A stretch of 64,000 bases of DNA from Hydractinia symbiolongicarpus (Eukaryota; Cnidaria; Hydrozoa; Anthoathecata; Hydractiniidae), in contig NC_079878.1 of assembly GCF_029227915.1 (NCBI RefSeq), positions 12,090,001-12,154,000 on the forward strand. The letters run 5' to 3'. The notes under the pieces are model-generated. The model was not told where the DNA came from and made no database searches. It saw nothing but the letters and a program-made list of their open reading frames with translations. Position numbers and translations under genes: made by a program. Each line of letters opens with the position of its first letter. Positions within the stretch are counted from its first letter, which is position 1. This document shows, in pieces, positions 1 to 11,044 of this stretch.

Positions 1-879
1 CATTGAACTTTGTATTATTAGTAATTCAGGAAATTTGAACTGACGGAAAATCATTTTTAATTAAGAGTCAGTCTGAAATACTACTTTGGGAGAGGTGTGA
101 GCTGGGAGGCTATAGGTTTTTGTCTTTTCCCTTAAATTTCTCTTGCCATTAAACAATATAGTACACAACAAACACAGACTTTTAATTACCATAGATCTCT
201 ATTATAATTAGGTGTGTATTGTTTGAAAGTTCTTCGAAATCACTACTTCGTGTACAGCAGATGCATGAAATATGCAGGACAGTCAAATAAGACCTGACCA
301 ATTTTTTTTATCATAAAAAATGCTGAATAAATTTGAAACTGAGGAAATAATAACGACTTTAGTATATTATTTTTGTTCAACATTTCAAGTATTTATCAAC
401 CCATCATGAAGAAGTGTGTACAATTTTAATTTTTTTTAAATACACATACTACCCATATTCTTAGTGAAAAAAATATTGAAACCATATCCAAAAAGAAGAA
501 ATTGTGCCGATTTAATTGCATCTCTCATTATAAAGAGGCTTTCTTTGACTCTAAGTCTTCTCACCCAAAACCAGAATGTCAAAGTTGGCAAACGATGCAC
601 TGTTTATGATAATCACTGATAGCAGATTGTTTCGTATTAATTGACTTACCTGTGAGGGCCGATATTTCAATATGTTCGCTGATCCTTATTTTCTGGTGCC
701 TATTTGTTTGGCCATAATTGAATTCACGACACGTGTGACGATAAACGACACTAGATAACAGAACTTCGGTTGTTCTATACTTGTATTTAAACAGTTAGAT
801 AGACGGGATCGTGTTCTAAAAATAATAGAAATATTTCAACAATTAAGTGTGGACCTTAAAGAATTGGTAAGTTTCGTGC

Positions 880-947
880 GATTGGTCTGTATTTCACCTA
901 GAACTTCAAAAGAGTAAAGAAATATCTAAGAAAAGTGGTTATCAGTC
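880..947 (+). repeat. Left copy of ~68-bp direct repeat flanking the Penelope-like relic
   Basis: This stretch begins GATTGGTCTGTATTTCACCT and matches 2811-2878 at roughly 80 percent, same orientation. The two copies bracket the decayed reverse transcriptase. This fits the LTR-like direct repeats known from Penelope-like elements, although a chance neighbouring repeat family is possible. Confidence 0.5.
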
Positions 948-1239
948 CACATTTGTTTTTCCCTTTACTTTTACTGTAATCTATTTATCTATTCATCTAT
1001 ATACTTTTAAGAACAAATGTACTGTACTGAGGTCACCATAGCAGTTGGAAGTTTTTTTGTATATTACAATACGCTATTTACCGTTACACTTATCATGTTA
1101 TACGAATGCCGCTTTAGTTTTTCCACGCTTGCGCTTTCCAATATCGAAATCAATTCTAAAAGTGATCAAACATAGATATGCAGACAGTTGCGTTTAATCG
1201 ATACGAAAGTTAGAGAAGATCAATTTTGTATTGAGGGAA

Positions 1240-2790
1240 GCTAACTTGGATTGGGATTTCATAGAAAATTGTAGGACTGCTTATCTTATCACAAATTTTT
1301 AAATTTTCGCGTAGCTAAAAGGTCGATCATCATCATACAGAGAATGTCAAAGATCACTCTTTAATGACGAAATTGATCAAAAGAAGTCTCAAATTCGAAG
1401 CTTAATTAATGATTTTGACATTTAACGTTTATCACTGGCTAATGTTTTATCTTTTATTAAGTTGACTCATGTTAGTTGAGTCTTTCTAGTAAGCAACATA
1501 CTGCACAGACAAAAAGAAATCCAAAAAAAATAAATTCAAAAACCTGTTGAAAATGAAATTCCGAAGAACGATCTTGACCTTCATGTTATTTTGAATTTTT
1601 CTAGGCATAAACTTTTTAAAAATCTTTATTGCGTAAAGGCCTTAATTTTGCTATTCCACCCGAAGCTTTAAATTTTGGGGATTATCTCCCTAGTTGAATG
1701 CTTTTATCAGGACATCAAGGGATTAGATATTCTCAACTCAGAAGATTTGGAATTTGTCAAAAACAAGGTAAAATATGCTACATTATCTTCATCTCGTACT
1801 TAAAATGATGATATTCTACAAAATCTTCCTAGAGAGTAATTTGTGTCTCTTATTAACTTATCTAAGGAGCCTAATCTTGTAATACAAAGGCAATTCTGTT
1901 GTTCTAGTAGATAAAGAAGTGTGCATCAAAAAGATGAAAGAACTTTTATCTGACAGGACCAAGTTTTAGCAGGTAATTTTGTTCGAAATAGGTACATCAT
2001 TTATTACTACTAATGATTATATAGAGACTTTTTACTTTGCCAGTGAAGTAAGTAACCAGGACAGTGAATTGTTTAAGGATCTCCCGAATGATGGGAGAAG
2101 GAACTCCCGAAACGTCGCCTACTAAACTATCATGTTCAAGAAATGATAAACTTTCCACAGTAATATGAATACTGAACAGACAAACCGAAATAATATCTTC
2201 AATAATGTTTATGGCTAATTTGGACGTCACATCATTGTTTACCAACATACATACTTAGGTAAAACTGTTGATATTTACATAAACTGAATGTATGAGAATT
2301 GTGACAACATTGGTGGCTTGAATAAGGAAGACTTTAGGAAACTTTTAACCTTAGCCACTTATGAATCTCATTTCATGTTTAACGATGATTCCAATAGGTA
2401 GATAAAAATGCTATGGGTAGCCATCAGGCCCTACATTAGCCAACGCATGTAGCTTCGGAGAACTGTGGGTTGACAGCTATCCTTCAGAATATAAGCATAT
2501 CTTCTACCGACGATATGTCTATGATATATTTCTTCTGTTGACTTTGCAAGAACATCTAGCTCTGTTTCAGCAATACAGGAATTTACGTCACGTTAACATA
2601 AAATTCCTTAATCAACTAGAACATGACTACTTCGATATCATTTTTAGATGCTAAAGCAACTAGGACAAATGGTAAGTTTATTACATTAATATATTGCAAA
2701 CCTACGTTCAGTGGCGTCTATACGCAGTTTGATAGTTTTATCCAAGAAAACTATAAATTTTCAATCGTTTATAGTTTTTATGATTTCTTC
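1240..2790 (+). pseudogene. Penelope-like element reverse transcriptase, degenerate
   Basis: Reading the plus strand in shifting frames gives a chain of motifs in the order expected for a Penelope-like (or closely related) reverse transcriptase. A leucine/lysine-rich N-terminal part lies around 1670-1970 (a 'LSKEPNLVIQ' stretch, then 'VVLVDKEVCIKKM'). A palm segment near 2320-2440 resembles 'LLTLATYESHFMFN'. The catalytic region at about 2500-2530 reads FYRRYVYDIF where functional enzymes have YVDD, so the first catalytic aspartate is a tyrosine. It is followed by 'NLRHVNIKFLN' and, at 2668-2760, 'GKFITLIYCKPTFSGVYTQF'. Many stops and frameshifts separate these pieces, so it is dead. No GIY-YIG endonuclease was recognised. 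Family membership rests on recalled motif order; a DIRS or other RT lineage is less likely. Confidence 0.62.
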
Positions 2791-2810
2791 TGATTTTTAT
2801 GATTTACTCT

Positions 2811-2878
2811 GATTGGTCTATATTTCACCTGTAACTTCAAAGGATCAAGTAAATATTTAAGAAAAATGGTTATCTGTC
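2811..2878 (+). repeat. Right copy of ~68-bp direct repeat flanking the Penelope-like relic
   Basis: It begins GATTGGTCTATATTTCACCT and pairs with 880-947. Copies differ by scattered substitutions and a small indel, as expected for an old insertion. Confidence 0.5.
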
Positions 2879-5046
2879 ATTGTTGACAAATGTATTTCTA
2901 GGTTCACTATTAATATTAGCACTGTTAAAACTGTTATTAGCTTATTTTTGTTTTACCATTTCTAAGAGTTACTTCTTTACAACTTCGCATGAAGGCTACA
3001 ATAGTTGCCTCCGTCTGTTGACATTCTCAATTTCTAAAAAAGCAAGTGAAAATGCTTTGTTTTATTTTCAACTAATAAAAATACAGCTTTTTATTAATCT
3101 GCTTCTCGCCGCCGTCTTTGAACACAACCTGAAATTATGTACATTGGCTGCTAAGGTTTTAAAGGTATGTAATGTATTTTTTTTAATTTAGCTAGTTAGC
3201 CTACCTTTGACGACCCGTGACTTATTTTCAAAATTGAAAACAGCTTCTTCGTATAACTGAGCGGGAGAAATAGGGAATAAAAACACAATAAAAGTATTTG
3301 CAACTGTCCCGATTTGAACACAATTTAACAGGGTTCGAACAAGTTGTCTGAGTGTCCCAGCAAATATTTTCAGATATTTTCGTCACTTTATCCGATATCG
3401 TTTGCTGCTGCGCTTGCACACTAAGACTATGTTCACACATTGCAGATAGATGTTGTTCCGAAATTTTTTTTGTTACGGATAGGCCTCTCGTTCACACGGT
3501 TTCAAAGCTATCCGATATGCGAAACGGAATGATTCCGAGTTTGTATGACAAATGTTTGTCTCGTGTGTTAAGAAAGTTTGGCTTTAATTATTAAATTTTT
3601 AATGTTTAGCAAAACACACAATAACCTTATTAGACTGCATTAGCTAATTAGACGGTTACTGCTGACAGTTTTTTAGATTCTCAGACTGCACGATTTAGAC
3701 CCCTGCCTCCCTGAAATATAAAAAAAATAGAAATTTTCAAATGAGCGGGACAACTAAGTAAGCTTGGTAGTTGAATTAAAAAGTTCACTCAATCTTGCCA
3801 GTTGCACAATTAAATAAAATAAATGCAAAATTAAACCAACTAGCGCTTACTTGACGTCTAAACAAGTAATTTCGCCGCCCGCCTTGATGTCAAAAAGGAA
3901 AAAAAAACTGGGGACGAGGTTGCGTTACGCGTACCAATCACTTAACGCTGATAATTTACTTTTGATGTCAGTATAATTTGTGTTCTCTTTCATTTTATAC
4001 CTTGTTTGCTATGCGGGATGTTTAGCGTATTTTAAACGTTCTTCATGAGGCTAATACATCTGCTAAAAGTGAAAGTTACACAGCCTACTTGTTGTGGAGC
4101 ATTTGTTAGCTGCTGCAGGTTCAAAAATTTGAAAAGTATCCTGGGAACTGCTTTTAGCCATAATTTTTTGACAAGGATAACCGACCCTAAGATATTTGCT
4201 AGTATTTTATGTCCAACAGCGCAGTTCGTTTTCTTTTTACTTTCTAGGTAACATGTCTTGTATTTATGGAGTGCAGAAACTTGATTAATGAGGTTTTGAA
4301 GGAATTACTTTTAAATGGTAATGGTGGTATTGCTTACAAGAATTAGACATAATACCAGATAAGTATAAGTACAAAGCAGATGTCATTTAAGTTAGGAACA
4401 TAGTCAGGATCTGTGGAAGGATGTCAGGTGAAATCTTATATTCACCAAAACATAATAGGTTACTTTGTTTTAAATCTAAGTTTAAGTTTGCTCAACAGTT
4501 GGGAGATAGAACCGGGATTGCCTTTAAATTTTATCAGCTGAGGGTTAAACAGTGTGTTCTGTTAATAGCCACTGCTACGATGATGAAACAACGTGTTCGT
4601 TACTTAAAAGGTGGAAGAGAAAAACTTCATTGATACCTGTTTAACTAATTGATTATCGTTCAAACTCTATTTTACGGGCTTCGTTTTTTTTTAATGAACA
4701 GCGACATTTATAAATCACTTGATTAAATAAACAAACTTTTCAAAGAATAAACTGTTCACAGAAAACAGATATAAAAACTGTTTTATCAGCTGTAATTTTT
4801 ATTACTTATATTAATCCTCAAACAGCACCCCCTGAAAATCTTTACAGACTTGTTTTAAGTTATGTAAAAAAGAAACATATCAGGAGGTAGTGCCGCTTGA
4901 TAAAAATATAAATTTAAATTAAAATCTTCTGCTAATGAAAAGCTTTCGCTTCAAAGTTCAGTTTGTTGGTAAAAACAAAATTGCTTAGAAACCTAACGCA
5001 ACAGCCTGAACAAAATAAATGAATGAACTGATTTTAACAAACAATC
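2879..5046. other. Intergenic, no gene recognised
   Basis: Only short open frames occur here and none has a recognisable domain or codon pattern. A MITE-type end, CTGGGGACGAGGTTG, sits at about 3908-3922. The stretch just before 5047 is presumably the 5' region of the opsin-like GPCR; no promoter element could be pinned down. Confidence 0.4.
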
Positions 5047-6093
5047 ATGGTTGACGCTTTAGCTATTTTATTCATCTCTTGTTTCATTGTTATTCTTATC
5101 TTATCTATATTATTTAACGTTGCAATGATCGCCACGATTGCCGCACGATTTCGAAAGCGAACAATTCGCGATTCATTACTGTTGTCACTCTCAATATGCG
5201 ACACGTTTCGATCGGCTGTCAGTGGTCCAATGGAAGTGTACAACGTTTTATCTGGTACAATTTACAGAACTGATGTATGGTGCACTATTTCAAAGTGTAT
5301 ACTGACAACGTTTCAGTTTAACGCGATCACACATCTAGCATTTCTTATCGTTGACCGTTACGTTTGTGCTTGCAAGCCAGCCATAGCATTGAAGGTATAT
5401 TCAAGTACGGCTGCCTGTTACTTATGCATAGCTTTCTGCTGGATTTATTCTTTGTGTTTCGCGTTGCTACCTATGACTGGCATAGCAAGATTCACTGCCG
5501 AAGGAGGACGTTGCAGTTTGTCCGTCACGACGGATACTATGCAGTTGAAAGTTTATATCATACTTATTTGGATTTTTATACTGCTGCTACCGTCTGCCGT
5601 AATATTCGTTTGCTCCATACTAACATTAGATCGTTTCCGTAAAGATCGCCAAAGGTGTACTAGCGTTTTCCAACAAGAAAAGATTACAGTGTATAGCAGG
5701 CAGGAGAAAAAATATACAAGGTTGATTCTAGCTATGGCTTTTATATTTATATTGACCTGGTTTCCATATGGCGTTGTTATCGCTCATGCGGTGTTTACTT
5801 CAGAGCCACCGAATAGTCATGTTTGGTTGGCTGTTAAAGTCATTTCTCAATCCTCTGGTGCATCGACTCCTTTGATATTTATGATTATAAGTAAAGAATT
5901 CAGAAAGACTTCCAAGGCTATTTATCAAATTCTCATGTCTAAAATACGCAGCATTCGAAGCTGTAATAAAATATCAATTACGGACGAAGTGTGTCCCACG
6001 CCTGATGAAAATGCAATGTGTTCCATGCCTTGTTCAAGAACTGAAACAAGGTTTTCAGAACTAAATGGTGAGAAAGAACACTACGGAAGATAA
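5047..6093 (+). CDS. Opsin-related class A GPCR lacking the retinal lysine
   Basis: Single-exon, 348-residue seven-transmembrane receptor. Landmarks: N24 (1.50), D52 (2.50), C79 (3.25) with a partner C156 in loop 2, DRY at 103-105, a TM6 W-F-P at 238-240, and a TM7 end S-T-P-L-I-F at 273-278 followed by KEFRK. The loop-2 cysteine context, the TWFPYGVV of TM6 and the KEFRK after TM7 resemble opsins and their melatonin-receptor-like relatives. Counting back from P275 (7.50), the chromophore position 7.43 is Q268, not lysine; the nearest lysine is K264, one helical turn away at 7.39. NPxxY is changed to TPLIF. So it probably does not bind retinal covalently in the usual way. Likely a plasma-membrane G-protein-coupled receptor of unknown ligand. 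GPCR assignment is firm; opsin kinship is inference from motifs. Confidence 0.9.
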   Translation: MVDALAILFISCFIVILILSILFNVAMIATIAARFRKRTIRDSLLLSLSICDTFRSAVSGPMEVYNVLSGTIYRTDVWCTISKCILTTFQFNAITHLAFLIVDRYVCACKPAIALKVYSSTAACYLCIAFCWIYSLCFALLPMTGIARFTAEGGRCSLSVTTDTMQLKVYIILIWIFILLLPSAVIFVCSILTLDRFRKDRQRCTSVFQQEKITVYSRQEKKYTRLILAMAFIFILTWFPYGVVIAHAVFTSEPPNSHVWLAVKVISQSSGASTPLIFMIISKEFRKTSKAIYQILMSKIRSIRSCNKISITDEVCPTPDENAMCSMPCSRTETRFSELNGEKEHYGR

Positions 6094-6206
6094 TATTGAA
6101 TTTATAAAAATTCTCTCATTTGTAATTTTGTTGTTGAAGTGTTCATGTGAGGGTCTTGCAGCGATATGTTTGGCTACGAATTATTAATCTAAAGTTTTAG
6201 TAATCT

Positions 6207-6292
6207 GTACTTGATCATTCTCGTCCCCAGAGCTCTTTGAGATTAAAACCTGTTTATCTTAAAGAGTTTTGGGGTCGAGAATGGTACTTGAT
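6207..6292. mobile_element. 68-bp MITE with 23-bp terminal inverted repeats and 9-bp target duplication
   Basis: The core 6216-6283 begins CATTCTCGTCCCCAGAGCTC and ends with its imperfect inverted copy (23-nt arms, few mismatches). It is flanked on both sides, with no gap, by GTACTTGAT (6207-6215 and 6284-6292). A 9-bp target duplication is typical of Mutator-like elements. The terminal motif recurs elsewhere in the window (about 3908, 10076, 12720, 12833 and 30924), so a family is present. Confidence 0.7.
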
Positions 6293-8538
6293 GGCAATTA
6301 AAACATAATTTTGAGTGGCGAATATTTTAGTTACAATAGGAAAATTACACCTTTCCTGAATTAGTTTTATTTAGTGTACCACTGCTATTTCTAAAAAACT
6401 TCAAACAGAATGAATGCGATTTTTGAAATCCTCACCTGAAACTTAATAGAATGTGGAATCAGAATTATACAGCAAACATTACAACAGGTTTCTTAATTTT
6501 TTCCTAATTGAACTCTGGTAGAAAATAAAATTTTGACGGTAACATTAACACCACTAAAACAGCATTTTCACATGTCGTATTGGGTTAAAATTTATACACA
6601 CACTAATTTAATGATGTTGAATATGATACTAAAGTCAAAACATCAAAATTCTAAAATTTCAAAATAAAATGTAATTTTTAGACCTTATATATGCCGCGCT
6701 ATTTATTAAATGAAGGGAGAAGAAGATACCCGTGGTGTTTTCTTGAATTTACAATTTACAAATCAAATTTAAATTAGTATAATTAAGGAGGTGTCGCTTT
6801 CAAGATTGCCATTGTTTTCATCTCAGATCCTCCTTCTCCACAGTTTATTATATAACTTAAAACTCATGATAAAAAGGATATTCTCATCTGTAGTTTTCTC
6901 ACTTTCTGGCTACGGTGTCTATAAGTTATCCTGCTGTGTGACGAAATTTTGTTATCACTAATAAAGGAATAAATGCTACGCACTATCTATATTAGAATAC
7001 CCGTATACGTCTGTCCGTCACGCAAAATGGTAGCTTAGCTGCGCAAGTAGCGAGACGCACGCAATGCGGTATAAAGAGGACGGGAAAACCTGTGGATTTT
7101 TCCACAGGCTAACGGCTAGTATTATATCGATTACTTGTAGCAGCTCTATGGTACTCTCTAGCTATCCATTTTCTATACACAGCTAGTTGATAAGTAAGGC
7201 AACATTGGATCAAAATAATTTAATTCTTTCCTTTATATGTTGATTTAATATATTTAGGACATCAGATTGTTGTCAAGAGACTGTTAAGGCGATACACGGA
7301 TACTAGAATTAAAATATAGGTCAAACTTGAAGGAGAAAATCTATCATCACCACTATACCGTCAATGTTAAGCTAATGTTGAGTCCTTCTACTTTCTGAGA
7401 AGCTAAAAGGGGAAGATAGTTTTTCGGATGCAAAGCGTAATAATGTTGCCGATTCTTTAACAGTTCTCTCTCTTCTTCATATCTTTTTTAATATTATTTT
7501 AAAAGAAAATATAATTTTTTTTTATTTCGAAAAAATATGTCCCTATATACATATCATATCTTACACAGATAAAAAGACACATGCTTGTTAAGAAGAGTTA
7601 AGTTGTAAGCTATTACATAATAAAACTAAAGAAACTTACATGTGAACTTAGGTGGATGTACCAATCGCCTACTTTAAGAGTACAAACTTTTACGAGTCAG
7701 AACTTTTGAATTTTACTTTGTGAATAAAAAAATAACACAATATGCAAGGTATAAACTCCCCTGTCATAAAATTTCGCGAGTAGAAAAACATAACACATAT
7801 ATTTTCTCAGACTTAACCCTATTTAGGCCGGGCTTATTGGATGTGCTCTGAAGGCAAGAGGAGGTCGGATCCAAAATTAAGTTATTATAAATTTCCAAAC
7901 CCGAAAACAGGCTGAAACGGTGTAAGGTAAACTTTGGAACTAGAGACTCTATCTCAATTGCTTTTCCACCCACCTGTTAATTAATGAGTCACCATGACAA
8001 CTAACGTGATGCACATCAAACATTACGCTTCAGAAGTGATACAAAAGAATTGGGAGGGAGGGTTAAATCAAAGGGTGTATGTGTTCAAGCGGGCCAAGGG
8101 AGTGTACTTATGTCCGGTGGCTTATACTCTGGGGAGCATTTCTCCTATTTTACAATCCCCAGTACCACTGATTTGGTTCTGATAGAGGACGTCACGTGGT
8201 TAAAAATAATACATAGCCATTTAGTATAAACTATAACTAGCAGTTTCAGCGAATATTTGCTTGAGTATTACATCCAGGCATATGTTAAAGCCGTTGCTTG
8301 TGAGTATATGTCCATACATGCATGGATATGCATGTTAATATGAGATTTGTCATGATGTCTTGAAAGAATATAGTAGCACTGATAATCTCAATAATAAGAT
8401 GCATTATTTAGTATGAATCTCTTTAAAAATTCTCTCCATAATAAGACAGTGAAGTTAATTTTATAGAGTAAATATAACTAAATCCGTCCTAACGTGAAAA
8501 TAACGTGTATCATATAGACAAAGGAAAATCATTGTGGT
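6293..8538. other. Intergenic between opsin-like GPCR and the GPCR array
   Basis: Apart from the repeat at 6985-7120 I see only short non-coding-looking frames. Open stretches near 7764-8182 show no domain. Confidence 0.4.
6985..7120. repeat. Short dispersed MITE-like repeat, copy 1
   Basis: About 135 bp running from a CCCGTATACGTCTGTCCGTC end to GGCTAACGGCTAGT. A near-terminal hairpin is formed by CCTGTGGA and TCCACAGG with a T-rich loop. A second copy lies at about 18618-18738 and a diverged relative at about 13700-13935. Confidence 0.5.
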
Positions 8539-9537
8539 CTATGTCGTAACTTCTGTTTTCGCACTTGCTGACGTCAATTGAACATTATTGCTGTTAATGA
8601 CAGAGCTACTGTGAGGTTTCTGGATATCTTTTATGAATAATCGTTTGAAAGAACGATATATACATCCTATAGACTGGCGAAATGGTTTAAAACGCATCGT
8701 GTAGACGAACGGATTCATACAGCTATTAAATGCTATCAATAGAAACTCTAAATCGCGAAGGTAATGCCTAAAAGTACAATCACAGTCTGGACAGTATTGT
8801 AGGATATAAATCATTATCGTTGCTGGTACATAGGTGACAATAAACAAAACCAAAACAATAATAAACACCCGAGTCACTTTCTTCTCCATAATTAACCGCT
8901 TTAAAAGAAATTCTTCGGCTGCCGTTGAAGTTGTTCGCAGTTGCTTCTTCATATTACGAGTTTGAACTCTTAGAAATTTATAAATCCGGAGATAGGTCAC
9001 CACCAAAATTATTAACGCCACGACGATACCTGAGTTGGCAAATACCATTAAGTAATCGATAAATCCAATTTTAATGTAAGCAAAAGGTACGGTCAACGAA
9101 AACAACCATATTCCAGCTGATATAGCCCAGCATCTTCTCCAGCTCAAATATTTTCTGTACTTTAACGGAAATGTGATCGCCACGTATCTATCTACCGATA
9201 AGGCGATCAAATTTAAAATACTTGCCGTAACTGATATGAAAAAACTCATGTGAAATACTTGGACTGTATCGTTTCCCAGTATTCTCAAACTCTCTATAGT
9301 ATGTGTGTACACAGATATCGGCATGGTTATCACTCCCACAATAAGATCACTTATTGCTAAGTTTACAATAAAATACAAAAAAGGTGATCTTAATTTTCGA
9401 AGAGGGTCTTTAACAACAACCACGACAATCAAAGCATTTCCAATACTAGTGACAAGTGACAAAAAAACAGATGATGTTGCTGTAAAGATCGACAATCCTT
9501 TGGGAGCCCAGACACCATTGCATGTCATCCTCGACAT
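8539..9537 (-). CDS. MECA-like class A GPCR, paralog A of a three-gene array
   Basis: Intronless 332-residue receptor. Landmarks: N34 (1.50), D64 (2.50), DRY 116-118, TM6 T-Y-V-P with P238 (6.50) and tyrosine instead of tryptophan at 6.48, and NPxxY at 275-279. It lacks the cysteine at 3.25 (V92) and any cysteine in a very short second loop, so the usual TM3-loop2 disulfide is absent. Instead loop 3 carries C249, C252 and C254. That pattern is known from the melanocortin/EDG/cannabinoid/adenosine (MECA) group. F99 occupies 3.32, where aminergic receptors need aspartate, so an amine ligand is unlikely. Ligand unknown. It lies in the same orientation as two close paralogs at 15586-16581 and 19127-20128, indicating tandem duplication. 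Confidence 0.93.
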   Translation of the reverse strand: MSRMTCNGVWAPKGLSIFTATSSVFLSLVTSIGNALIVVVVVKDPLRKLRSPFLYFIVNLAISDLIVGVITMPISVYTHTIESLRILGNDTVQVFHMSFFISVTASILNLIALSVDRYVAITFPLKYRKYLSWRRCWAISAGIWLFSLTVPFAYIKIGFIDYLMVFANSGIVVALIILVVTYLRIYKFLRVQTRNMKKQLRTTSTAAEEFLLKRLIMEKKVTRVFIIVLVLFIVTYVPATIMIYILQYCPDCDCTFRHYLRDLEFLLIAFNSCMNPFVYTMRFKPFRQSIGCIYRSFKRLFIKDIQKPHSSSVINSNNVQLTSASAKTEVTT

Positions 9538-11040
9538 TTTCTCACCCGATACTCGGTTTTAATCAGGACACACCAAATATAATTTTCTATATTGGTTTTA
9601 CTTCAAGAACTTTGTTCGATGTTTATGTAAACAAAACGTTATAATGCGGTGTCGTGTTACAAGATCAAGTTTTGAATGTCTTTTTCTTAGATTTTCAAAT
9701 AAGAAAATGCAGTCAAGGGTATTCAAGATGACATGATAACTTTTTAATGAGATTAAACTTTAAACCATTATCAAACACTCTGTTTTACTAAATTGTATTG
9801 TACATTCAGTGAAACGCTTATAGCTGCGCGCACGTTTAAAAAAACAAAATTCCCTCAATTTTTGGTTAGATAAACATTTAGGATAAAGTTACTTCAGTAT
9901 TTTTTATTTTCGAGATGAACTCCTGAGGTACGCTGTCAGCTAAGCAAGGTCGATGTATCATGTCTGCTACACATTTAGTTGAAAGCTATTTTGCGCAGCA
10001 TCTTTTTTATGGATATGACATCGTTCGTTCTACAGAAGGCTTTAACATTTTTAGATTTAGATGCCACAACATCCCTGGGAACGAAGGTGGAGTATCCTAA
10101 TTTATGTCTGTGTACAAAAAAATCAGTTTAAACTCTTACATTTCAAAAAGCCCTACATGTCTGTTGTTATGGATATTACATAAACAAAATATTAAAAAAA
10201 AATGATGGTGCTTACGAATAGGGGTGGAAATGCGTTTTATTAGGTTCGAATTCGGAGGTAAGCTCTATTGAAGAACAAAAACATTGTACGTAACACAGTG
10301 CTTGCAAAGAAGGCATTTCTATTAGGCACTTGTCAAAACGACACTCAATTCCAAAATTCCAAAATAGATTATCATCAGCTAAAAATTATAAGTGCCCGAA
10401 GAAAGGCATCTTGGTTTAAGGTAATATGCACACCCATTCGTCAATTTTTAACTAAACAGTTTTTAGATAGACCTTGGCAATCCATATTTTATTGTTTGAA
10501 TTCCTGGTGGATCAAATCATAAAGTTCGTGATGGTTCGCGTCAGTTGTAAATTATAACCACTACTTAAAAACACTTATGTATCTAGTAGATACAAAAACG
10601 CCTAAAAACGAACGGATGTCTTTAGAACAGTTAGACCATGAAAAGACGTCTCATGAATAGATAAAATTCGTTAGAAAGAAACAAAAGTTTTCCGGCATCT
10701 GTGTAACGTCTTAACCAGTTGAGAAGGTCTATGGTAGCAGCTGTTATCGTTTTAACTTTATCTGGCTCTAGTAAGAATAGACGATACACACGCCTGCGAT
10801 TTGCAAGTATACAATGTTTTCAGAAATTCTTCGTATGTCTTTGTCGATACTGACTTATAAGTACGACGCGCTAACCGACTACGCCATGGACAAGCAATGA
10901 AAATCTTTTTAACAAAACTGAGACTTTTGAAAGGGTAAGGTTACATCATCTGCTAGGATAAGGAAAATGCATCATCACTCGTATAAACATACAGTATCAT
11001 TAAACGACGATGCAGTAACAGGGAGATAAGTACAATTGGA
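9538..11040. other. Intergenic, repeat fragments
   Basis: No gene recognised. A motif related to the CTGGGAACGAGG MITE end lies near 10076, and a tRNA-like fragment near 10820-10893 is listed separately. Confidence 0.35.
10820..10893 (-). pseudogene. Partial tRNA-Ile(UAU)-like sequence
   Basis: On the minus strand the bases read GGCGTAGTCGGTTAGCGCGT then CGTACTTATAAG, closely resembling the D-arm and the UAU anticodon loop of tRNA-Ile. I could not find a T-arm (GGTTCGAnTCC-type B box) or a matching acceptor strand downstream. It is therefore a 5' fragment, a pseudogene or a SINE head rather than a working tRNA. Confidence 0.35.
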
Positions 11041-11044
11041 CTCT

